Source: Stenotrophomonas maltophilia (GTDB lineage Bacteria > Pseudomonadota > Gammaproteobacteria > Xanthomonadales > Xanthomonadaceae). From it: a stretch of DNA of 64,000 nt. Location of the stretch: the NCBI RefSeq assembly GCF_023518235.1, contig NZ_CP090423.1, positions 4,295,001-4,359,000 on the forward strand, written 5' to 3'. Under the pieces are notes generated by a model. The model was not told the DNA's origin, did not search any database, and was given only the letters and a program-made list of their open reading frames with translations. The translations under genes and the position numbers were made by a program. This document shows, in pieces, positions 57,320-64,000 of the stretch; within the stretch, counting starts at the first letter, position 1; each line of letters opens with the position of its first letter.

Positions 57320-58195
57320 ATGGGTGCATTGGCGGTTCTGGTGCCGAAAATGGAGTTCGACCTGGGCGCTCAACTGTATGAAGCCTATGCCTCGGTCAGC
57401 GTCGAGGCCGGGGCCTTCCTGCTGCTTGCGCTGATCCTGCAGCGCCGGAACATTGCAGGCATCCTGCGGCGCGTGTGGCCACAGGGCGCCCGCGTGAACC
57501 TGCTGTGCCTGGCGCTGGAGGTGGTGCTGCTGATGCCGCTTCTGGGGATGCTGCTGATCTGGATGTATCGGGCCAGCCGGGGCTGGCAGATGGCCTGGAC
57601 CGCGGAGCTGTGGAATGCGCTGCCGGCGTGGGGCGTGCTGCTGATCGTGCTGTTCGTGGCCGACGGCATCAGTTATGTCCGGCACCGGCTCGAACATACC
57701 CGCTGGTTCTGGCCGATCCATGCGATGCACCACAGCGATCGCGAGCTGAGCTGGTTCTCGGCCTATCGCCAGCACCCATTGAACCGGCTCAATGCCGCGC
57801 TGATCGATATCGGCATTCTGCTGCTGTTGGGCGTGCCGCTCTGGGCGATCTATGCCAATGCGCTGGTCAGGCACTATTACGGCCTGCTGACCCATGCCAA
57901 CGTGCCATGGACATTTGGATGGCTGGGGCGGGTGCTGGTCTCTCCGGCGATGCACCGGTGGCACCACGTGCGCCAGGGGGAGGGCGTCGGCAAGAACTTC
58001 GCGACGGTGTTTTCAGTGTTCGACCAGGCATTCGGTACGTTCTACGTGCCCAGCGCGTGCCGCGAGCCGACCGGGCTGGACGAACCTGGGCACAACGCGT
58101 TCCTGGTCCAGATGTGCAACCCATTCATCAAGGCAGCCACGGCGCTGCGGGTCATGACGGTGGTGCGGCAGCAGCCTCCACGCATCGAGGAGTGA
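57320..58195 (+). CDS. Sterol desaturase / fatty acid hydroxylase family membrane protein
   Basis: A 291 aa protein. Several membrane segments (VNLLCLALEVVLLMPLLGMLLIWMY; AWGVLLIVLFVADGISY) are followed by the di-iron His clusters of the family: HRLEH, HAMHHSDRELSWFS and MHRWHHV. It should hydroxylate or desaturate a lipid using a di-iron centre; substrate unknown. CTGGAGG precedes the ATG. It is inserted between pilA and pilB. Confidence 0.9.
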   Translation: MGALAVLVPKMEFDLGAQLYEAYASVSVEAGAFLLLALILQRRNIAGILRRVWPQGARVNLLCLALEVVLLMPLLGMLLIWMYRASRGWQMAWTAELWNALPAWGVLLIVLFVADGISYVRHRLEHTRWFWPIHAMHHSDRELSWFSAYRQHPLNRLNAALIDIGILLLLGVPLWAIYANALVRHYYGLLTHANVPWTFGWLGRVLVSPAMHRWHHVRQGEGVGKNFATVFSVFDQAFGTFYVPSACREPTGLDEPGHNAFLVQMCNPFIKAATALRVMTVVRQQPPRIEE

Positions 58196-58326
58196 TGCTG
58201 CTGGGGTTGAAGGCTGCGCCAGGGCCTGTGCAGGGAAGCGATCCACGTCGTTCGACCCTCCGGGACTTGCACGTTGTGCAGCGTTGGTGTCTTGTTGACG
58301 ATTGACCGTGCGACTGGGGAGCCGCA
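58196..58326. other. Intergenic region
   Basis: These 131 bases carry no gene. TTGACG (58295-58300) may be a -35 element for the following gene, without a clear -10. Confidence 0.4.
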
Positions 58327-61300
58327 ATGAACCGTCCATCCAACAGCCATGTCCCATGGCTGCTGCTGATCTTCATCCTGTCCGGATTCGCCGGGCTGAT
58401 CTACCAGTCCATCTGGACGCAGTACCTGGGGTTGTTTCTCGGGCATTCCTCGCATGCGCAGTCGCTGGTGCTGATCCTGTTCATGGGCGGCATGGCACTG
58501 GGTGCATGGCTGGTCAGCCGGCGCAGCGCGCTGCTGCGCCGGCCTCTGCTGGCCTACGCGATCATCGAGCTGGTAATCGGTGTGCTCGGCATCGGCTTCG
58601 ACGGCCTGTTCCAGGGCGTGACCGGCTGGGCCTACACCCACCTCATGCCCGGCATGGAGGGATCGTCCTCCACCGCGCTGCGCTGGGCGCTGGCCACCGC
58701 GCTGGTGCTGCCGCAGTGCATCCTGCTGGGGGCAACCTTCCCGCTGATGAGCGCCGGCTACATGCGCCTGCAGCCGATGGCGCAGGGCGAAGTGCTCGCC
58801 GGCCTGTATTTCTCCAACAGTCTGGGCGCGGCGGCCGGTGCGCTGGTGGCCACCTACCTGCTGCTGCCAGCGGTGGGTCTGCCTGGCACCGTACTCAGTG
58901 CGGGCCTGCTCAACATCGTGGTCGCCATCGTCGTCTATCCCCTGGCCCGTGACGCCAGCGTCCCGGCCGTGGTCGCCAGCCCGGCGCCCGCACCGGCATC
59001 CGACGGGCCGCGCCGCAATGCGGTGCCGGTGCTGCTGGTGTTGTTGGTGGCCGCCGGTACCGGCGCATCGTCGTTCGTGTATGAAATCACTTGGGTGCGC
59101 ATGCTGTCGCTGGCACTGGGCACCACGCTGCATTCCTTCGAACTGATGCTGGCGGCCTTCATTCTGGGCATCGCTTTCGGTGGGCTGTGGCTGCGCCGGC
59201 GCGCGGACCGCATGCAGTCACCGCTGCGTGTGGCCGGCTGGGTGCAGGTCTGGATGGGGCTGGCCGCGCTGGCCTCGATGTTCGTATACGCCCAGGCGTT
59301 CGATTGGGTAGGCTGGTTGATGCGGGTCATCGTGCGCAGCGCAGATGGCTACGTGCTGTACAACCTGGCCAGTGCGGTGATTGCCGGGCTGGTGATGTTC
59401 CCGGCCGCGTTCTTCGCCGGCATGACGCTGCCGTTGCTGACCCTGGCCCTGCTGCGCAGCGGCCATGGCGAGCGCTCGATCGGCCAGGCCTACGCCTTCA
59501 ATACGCTGGGTGCGATCGTGGGCGTGCTGGCGGCCATCCATCTGTTGATGCCGCTGCTGGGCTTGAAGTACGCCCTGCTGGTGGCCGCGGTGGTGGATAT
59601 CGCGCTGGGCTGGGTGATGCTGCAGCGGGTGCGGGCGGCGGATGAACGCGGGCTGCGCTCGCCGGTGCTGCGGGCCGGTGCGCTGGGCATCGCCGCGGTG
59701 ATCGCGGCGGTGCTGCTGGTGCGGTTCGACCCGCTGGTGCTCAACTCCTCCGTCTACCGCCATGGCAATGTGCGCCTGGCCGATACCGCGCGGATGCTGT
59801 TCTCGCGCGATGGCCAGACCGCGACCGTGGCGGTCTACGAAAACCCGCATGAAGGCGGGCACATGCGTGCCATCGCCACCAACGGCAAGGTCGATGCGGC
59901 CATGTCGGTGTCGATGCAGCAGGCGCCGACCAGCGACGAGTCGACCATGATCCTGCTGGCGGCACTGCCGCTGGCGCTGCGCGAGGACTACCAGCGCGTC
60001 GGCGTGATCGGTTTCGGCTCCGGCCTCAGCACGCACACGCTGCTGGGCGATCGCCGCATCGGCCGGGTGGATACGGTGGAAATCGAGCCGGCCATGGTCG
60101 AGGGCGCGCGCCTGTTCGGTGAACGTGTCGAACGCGCCTTCAAGGACCCGCGCTCGCATGTGGTGATCGATGACGCCAAGTCCTATTTCGCCGCGAGCCC
60201 GCGCAAGTACGATCTGATCATCTCCGAACCCTCCAACCCGTGGGTGGGTGGCACGGCGGCGCTGTTCAGTGACGAGTTCTACAGGTTCGTGCCGCAGCAG
60301 CTCAACGAAGGCGGCGTGTTCGTGCAGTGGCTGCAGATGTACGAGATCACCCCCGAACTGGTCAGCTCGGTGCTGGCAGGCATGCTGGAGCAGTTCTCCG
60401 ATGCGCGCGCCTACCTGGCCAACCGCGGCGACCTGATCCTGGTGGCCACGCCGAAGGGCAAGCTGCCTCCGATGAACGACCGCCTGTTCCAGCAACCGGC
60501 GCTGCGCGAAGAGCTGGCACGGATCGGTGTGCACTCGCTGGCCGATCTGCAGGACACGCTGTCGATGGACGATGCAGCGCTGAGGGCGTTCGTGCCGCTG
60601 TACCCGGCCGCGCGCAACTCCGACTACTTCCCGACACTGAAGCTGAAAGCGCCGGTGGCGCGTTTCCAGAGCGCGTTCACCCGCGACTTCCAGGAAGTGA
60701 TGGTGGCGCCCTGGGCCATCGTGGCACGACCGGAAGACATGCATGCCGGCGACAGCGTGAAGCAGCGGGCCCAGCCCGATTCGAGCCGCGACGACCCGCG
60801 CCCCGCTGCTCGCGCATTGGCTGCCTTCCTGCAGGGCACTCCGTCGTCGGCGCAGGAGGTTCGCGCCGCCGACTGGCTGCGCGCGCAGGCACTTCGCGGC
60901 CTGGCCAGCCGCTGTGAACTGGACAAGGCTCCGCTGCAGAGCGCGCAGCTGGTGTTTGCGCTGTCGGGTGACACCACGCCGTTCCTGCCGACCGCGCAAC
61001 GCGCGGCCCTGTGGGCGCAGCCGGCGTGGCTGGCGTGCGCGCCACAGAGCCCGACCGTTTCGGCCAGCCTGGCGCTGGTGGCCGCAGTGGCCACCGATGA
61101 TCACCACACCGTACTCACGGAAGGGCGGCGATTGTTGCAGGGCGAGCATGGATCGGCGCTGCTGGCCGATGCCGGCTCCGGCTATTATCTGTTCGGTGCA
61201 ATGCAACACGCGGCGCGGCAGCTGGGCGACAGCGCAGCCTCGCGTCAACTGACGGACCAGTACTGGAAGGCGCTCGCGCCCGATGCCCAACGGAGCGGGC

Positions 61301-61383
61301 CGCTGCGCCTGCTGAGCTACCTGGCCTCCACCGGCACGGTACCGGCTGCAACCGCTGATTCCCAGCCGTCAGGGCAAGAGTGA
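58327..61383 (+). CDS. Membrane-fused spermidine-synthase-like protein, 1018 aa
   Basis: The N-terminal half (about residues 1-480) is a multi-pass membrane domain (ILSGFAGLIYQSIWTQYLGLFLGHSSHAQSLVLILFMGG; SSFVYEITWVRMLSLALGTTLHSFELMLAAFILGIAFGGLWLRRR) with internal duplication. It is followed by a spermidine synthase-like Rossmann domain: VGVIGFGSGLSTHTLLGDRRIGRVDTVEIEPAMVEGARLF, DDAKSYFAASPRKYDLIISEPSNPWVGG. A C-terminal extension of about 250 residues is helical. The polyamine-synthase acidic pair is partly recognisable (IDDAKSY, IISEPSNP), but substrate is unknown. Confidence 0.85.
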   Translation: MNRPSNSHVPWLLLIFILSGFAGLIYQSIWTQYLGLFLGHSSHAQSLVLILFMGGMALGAWLVSRRSALLRRPLLAYAIIELVIGVLGIGFDGLFQGVTGWAYTHLMPGMEGSSSTALRWALATALVLPQCILLGATFPLMSAGYMRLQPMAQGEVLAGLYFSNSLGAAAGALVATYLLLPAVGLPGTVLSAGLLNIVVAIVVYPLARDASVPAVVASPAPAPASDGPRRNAVPVLLVLLVAAGTGASSFVYEITWVRMLSLALGTTLHSFELMLAAFILGIAFGGLWLRRRADRMQSPLRVAGWVQVWMGLAALASMFVYAQAFDWVGWLMRVIVRSADGYVLYNLASAVIAGLVMFPAAFFAGMTLPLLTLALLRSGHGERSIGQAYAFNTLGAIVGVLAAIHLLMPLLGLKYALLVAAVVDIALGWVMLQRVRAADERGLRSPVLRAGALGIAAVIAAVLLVRFDPLVLNSSVYRHGNVRLADTARMLFSRDGQTATVAVYENPHEGGHMRAIATNGKVDAAMSVSMQQAPTSDESTMILLAALPLALREDYQRVGVIGFGSGLSTHTLLGDRRIGRVDTVEIEPAMVEGARLFGERVERAFKDPRSHVVIDDAKSYFAASPRKYDLIISEPSNPWVGGTAALFSDEFYRFVPQQLNEGGVFVQWLQMYEITPELVSSVLAGMLEQFSDARAYLANRGDLILVATPKGKLPPMNDRLFQQPALREELARIGVHSLADLQDTLSMDDAALRAFVPLYPAARNSDYFPTLKLKAPVARFQSAFTRDFQEVMVAPWAIVARPEDMHAGDSVKQRAQPDSSRDDPRPAARALAAFLQGTPSSAQEVRAADWLRAQALRGLASRCELDKAPLQSAQLVFALSGDTTPFLPTAQRAALWAQPAWLACAPQSPTVSASLALVAAVATDDHHTVLTEGRRLLQGEHGSALLADAGSGYYLFGAMQHAARQLGDSAASRQLTDQYWKALAPDAQRSGPLRLLSYLASTGTVPAATADSQPSGQE

Positions 61384-61396
61384 TACGAGGAAGACC

Positions 61397-63124
61397 ATGA
61401 GCGTTGTTTCCCCCCCCAATCTGGTCGGCATCACCGGCCTGGCCCGGCGCCTGGTCCAGGACGGTGCCCTGGACGAGGCCACCGCGCGCGATGCCATGGC
61501 CAAGGCCACGGCGGCCCGCCAGCCACTGCCCACCTGGTTCGCGCAGAACAAGCTGGTCAGCGCCTCGCAGCTGGCGGCGGCCAATGCGGTCGAGTTCGGC
61601 ATGCCGCTGTTCGACGTGTCCACGTTCGATGCCAGCCAGAACGCGATGAACCTGGTCAGCGAGGAGCTGCTGCGCAAGCACAACGTGCTGCCGCTGTTCA
61701 AACGCGGCGGCAAGCTGTTCGTGGGCACCAGCAACCCGACCCACGCGCTGGATGAGATCAAGTTCCACACCAATCTGGTGGTGGAGACCATCCTGGTCGA
61801 CGAGGATCAGATCCGCCGCACCCTGGAGCAGTGGCACGCCAGCCATGACACGCTGGGCGACACCCTCGGCGGCGACGACGAGGGGATGGCCAACCTCGAT
61901 GTCGGTCTCGGCGACGAAGACAATGCCGGTGGCGACTCCGGCATCGACGCCAAGGGCGATGACACGCCGGTGGTGAAGTTCGTCAACAAGGTGCTGGTCG
62001 ATGCCATCCGCAAGGGCGCCTCGGACATCCACTTCGAGCCGTACGAAGACGACTATCGCGTGCGCCTGCGCATCGATGGCCTGTTGAAGATGGTCGCGCG
62101 TGCGCCGGTGAAGCTGAACCAGCGCATCGCCGCGCGCCTGAAGGTGATGGCGCAGCTGGATATCGCCGAAAAGCGCGTGCCGCAGGACGGGCGCATCAAG
62201 CTGAACCTGTCCAAGACCAAGCAGATCGACTTCCGCGTCAGCACGCTGCCGACCCTGTTCGGTGAGAAGGTGGTGCTGCGTATCCTGGATGGCAGCGCCG
62301 CCAAGCTGGGCATCGACAAGCTGGGCTACGAGCCGGACCAGCAGAAGCTGTTCATGGATGCCATCCACAAGCCCTACGGCATGGTGCTGGTGACCGGCCC
62401 GACCGGCTCGGGCAAGACGGTGTCGCTGTATACCGCGCTGGGCATCCTCAACGACGAGACCCGCAACATCTCCACCGCCGAAGACCCGGTGGAAATCCGC
62501 CTGCCCGGCGTCAACCAGGTGCAGCAGAACAACAAGCGCGGCATGACCTTCGCCGCCGCACTGCGCTCGTTCCTGCGCCAGGATCCGGACATCATCATGG
62601 TCGGCGAAATCCGCGACCTGGAGACGGCCGAGATTGCCATCAAGGCAGCGCAGACCGGTCACATGGTGCTGTCCACGCTGCATACCAACGATGCGCCGCA
62701 GACCATCGCGCGACTGATGAACATGGGCATTGCGCCGTACAACATCACCAGTTCGGTGACGCTGGTGATCGCCCAGCGCCTGGCGCGCCGTCTGTGCCCG
62801 AACTGCAAGCGCCCGGCGCAGTTGCCCGAACACGCGCTGTTGGCCGAAGGCTTCAGCCAGGCGCAGCTGGATGCGGGCATCGAGCTGTATGAGGCGGTGG
62901 GCTGCGATGAATGCACCGAAGGCTACAAGGGGCGTACCGGCGTCTACCAGGTGATGCCGATGACCGATGAGATCGCAACCATTGTGCTGGCCGGCGGTAA
63001 TGCACTGCAGATTGCCGAGGCGGCGCAGCAGATTGGAGTGAATGATCTGCGCCAGTCGGCGTTGAAGAAGGCCGCGGCCGGCGTCACCAGCCTGGCCGAG
63101 ATCAACCGCGTGACCAAGGATTGA
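61397..63124 (+). CDS. pilB: Type IV pilus assembly ATPase
   Basis: A 575 aa hexameric motor that polymerises pilin. The N-terminal GSPII_E domain (LARRLVQDGALDEATARDAM) is followed by the ATPase core: Walker A VTGPTGSGKTVSLY, Asp box ISTAEDPVE, Walker B DPDIIMVGEIRD, His box TGHMVLSTLHTNDA and a tetracysteine zinc motif (CPNCKRP, CDECTEGYKGRTG). Length is typical. It is separated from pilA by two non-pilus genes. Confidence 0.96.
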   Translation: MSVVSPPNLVGITGLARRLVQDGALDEATARDAMAKATAARQPLPTWFAQNKLVSASQLAAANAVEFGMPLFDVSTFDASQNAMNLVSEELLRKHNVLPLFKRGGKLFVGTSNPTHALDEIKFHTNLVVETILVDEDQIRRTLEQWHASHDTLGDTLGGDDEGMANLDVGLGDEDNAGGDSGIDAKGDDTPVVKFVNKVLVDAIRKGASDIHFEPYEDDYRVRLRIDGLLKMVARAPVKLNQRIAARLKVMAQLDIAEKRVPQDGRIKLNLSKTKQIDFRVSTLPTLFGEKVVLRILDGSAAKLGIDKLGYEPDQQKLFMDAIHKPYGMVLVTGPTGSGKTVSLYTALGILNDETRNISTAEDPVEIRLPGVNQVQQNNKRGMTFAAALRSFLRQDPDIIMVGEIRDLETAEIAIKAAQTGHMVLSTLHTNDAPQTIARLMNMGIAPYNITSSVTLVIAQRLARRLCPNCKRPAQLPEHALLAEGFSQAQLDAGIELYEAVGCDECTEGYKGRTGVYQVMPMTDEIATIVLAGGNALQIAEAAQQIGVNDLRQSALKKAAAGVTSLAEINRVTKD

Positions 63125-63125
63125 G

Positions 63126-63151
63126 GTAGATCCACGCCATGCGTGGATGGC
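63126..63151. repeat. GTAG-type REP palindrome (SMAG-like) after pilB
   Basis: GTAGATCCACGC-CAT-GCGTGGATGGC, nearly identical to the inverse-strand copy at 52985-53010. It starts 2 bases after the pilB stop. Confidence 0.82.
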
Positions 63152-63164
63152 GCGGCCCGCCGTC

Positions 63165-63201
63165 GGGTCAGAGCCCTTTCCTGTGAAAAGGGATCTGACC
63201 C
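63165..63201. repeat. Inverted repeat between pilB and pilR
   Basis: GGGTCAGAGCCCTTT and AAAGGGATCTGACCC form a 15 bp stem with one internal mismatch and a short loop. Located between convergent genes, it could serve as a bidirectional terminator or be another dispersed repeat of the species. Confidence 0.7.
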
Positions 63202-63206
63202 TGGGT

Positions 63207-64000
63207 TTACTCCATGCCCAGCTTTTTCAGCTTGTATCGCAATGCACGGAAGGTGATGCCCAGCTGTGCCGCGGTGCGGGTCTTGTTCCAGCGGTTCTCT
63301 TCCAGCGCGCGCTGGATGGCACTGCGCTCGAGCTGCTCGATGTACGAGGGCAGGGCGGCGCTCCCGGGTTGCAGGTCGGCCACGGCTTCAGCCGGCGCGG
63401 CGCTGCCCGGTGCGCGCGGTGAATGCTGGGGCAGGCGCAGGTCATCAGCACCGATGCAGTCTTCTTCGGCCAGCGCCAGCGCGCGTTCGAGGATGTTCTC
63501 CAGTTCGCGTACGTTACCGGGGAAGCTGTACTGGGCCAGCGCCTCCAGGGCTGAAGGCGCCAGCAGTGGCGTGCCGCGTCCATGGCTGCGGGCCAGGCGC
63601 GCCAATACCGCTGCGGCCAGCTCCGGCAGATCCTGGCGGCGCTCACGCAGCGGCGGCACCTTCAGCTCGATCACATTGATGCGGTAATACAGGTCGTGGC
63701 GGAAGCGGCCATCCTCGACCAGCTCGGCCAGGTCCTTGTGGGTGGCCGAGAGGATGCGCACGTCCACCGGTTCTTCGTTGGCGGCGCCGACCGCGCGCAC
63801 CGATTTTTCCTGGATCGCGCGCAGCAGCTTCACCTGCATCTGCAGCGGCAGCTCGGCCACTTCGTCCAGGAACAGGGTGCCGCCATGCGCAGCCTGGAAC
63901 AGGCCGGGCTTGTCGGCATGGGCGCCGCTGAAGCTGCCCTTGCGATGGCCGAAGAACTCGCTTTCCATCAGTTCGCCCGGAATGGCGCCGCAGTTGACCG
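63207..64000 (-). CDS. pilR: Type IV pilus response regulator PilR, sigma-54 activator (C-terminal part)
   Basis: The gene runs off the right window edge; about 264 aa are present. The AAA+ domain of an NtrC-type activator is visible: [48 protein letters not shown] (GAFTGA-like GSFSGA and Walker B), then [28 protein letters not shown]-like [11 protein letters not shown] and [11 protein letters not shown]. The Fis-type HTH ends [25 protein letters not shown]. It should activate pilA from the sigma-54 promoter at 56673. The receiver domain and pilS lie outside. Confidence 0.95.
   Translation of the reverse strand, partial: VNCGAIPGELMESEFFGHRKGSFSGAHADKPGLFQAAHGGTLFLDEVAELPLQMQVKLLRAIQEKSVRAVGAANEEPVDVRILSATHKDLAELVEDGRFRHDLYYRINVIELKVPPLRERRQDLPELAAAVLARLARSHGRGTPLLAPSALEALAQYSFPGNVRELENILERALALAEEDCIGADDLRLPQHSPRAPGSAAPAEAVADLQPGSAALPSYIEQLERSAIQRALEENRWNKTRTAAQLGITFRALRYKLKKLGME

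Noticed and set aside
59218..61290. 690-codon minus-strand frame
   Set aside because: It is a shadow of the spermidine-synthase-like gene, with His/Gln/Arg-rich composition and no ribosome site.
61115..62833. 572-codon minus-strand frame
   Set aside because: It is a shadow of pilB, whose motifs are all on the plus strand.

Overview
The window is high-GC gammaproteobacterial chromosome, best read as Stenotrophomonas (S. maltophilia group, Xanthomonadaceae). The reasons are the type IV pilus cluster order pilR-pilB-pilA-pilC-pilD-coaE next to a two-component system, short palindromic repeats beginning GTAG that resemble the S. maltophilia SMAG/REP family, and the protein content. The assignment is inferred; no search was run.

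Layout. (1) 1-2030: 3' part of a group II intron whose 5' end lies before the window. It carries a reverse transcriptase/maturase/HNH protein and ends with well-formed domains V and VI at 2030. It splits a tRNA-Gly(CCC) gene in the anticodon stem; the 3' exon is 2031-2065. A second, complete tRNA-Gly(CCC), different in sequence, lies inside the intron just before the maturase gene (208-281). (2) 2030-42808: a complete-looking lambdoid siphophage prophage of about 40.8 kb with HK97-type head genes, integrated in the same tRNA-Gly. attL abuts the intron; attR is a 50 bp copy of the tRNA 3' half. Its order is integrase and a tightly overlapping leftward operon (2.1-9.8 kb), an immunity region with PL, cI and cro and five related operator half-palindrome pairs (9.8-12.6 kb), CII/O/P/Q-type early genes (12.7-16.6 kb), lysis (16.7-17.9 kb), packaging and head (18.7-26.6 kb), tail with a GGGAAAC frameshift site (26.7-40.1 kb), and an accessory end with a SRAP peptidase and a DUF6680-like gene (40.1-42.6 kb). 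(3) 42.8-45.2 kb: a lower-GC, gene-poor accessory stretch with a Sel1-like protein and a secreted poly-glycine protein. (4) 45.2-53.6 kb: chromosomal genes including DUF805, a thioesterase, rimK, three tandem periplasmic paralogs and a response regulator/histidine kinase pair. (5) 53.6-64 kb: coaE, pilD, pilC, pilA with a sigma-54 promoter, a membrane hydroxylase, a membrane-fused spermidine-synthase-like protein, pilB, and the C-terminal part of pilR.

How the parts work together. The prophage looks functional by gene content: integrase, repressor/cro switch, replication, late regulator, holin, SAR endolysin, nested spanins, terminase, capsid and tail. The intron lies inside the attL copy of the tRNA target, so tRNA integrity, intron splicing and prophage excision may be linked. 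The most unusual structure in the window is the intron that interrupts a tRNA-Gly(CCC) while carrying its own intact tRNA-Gly(CCC).
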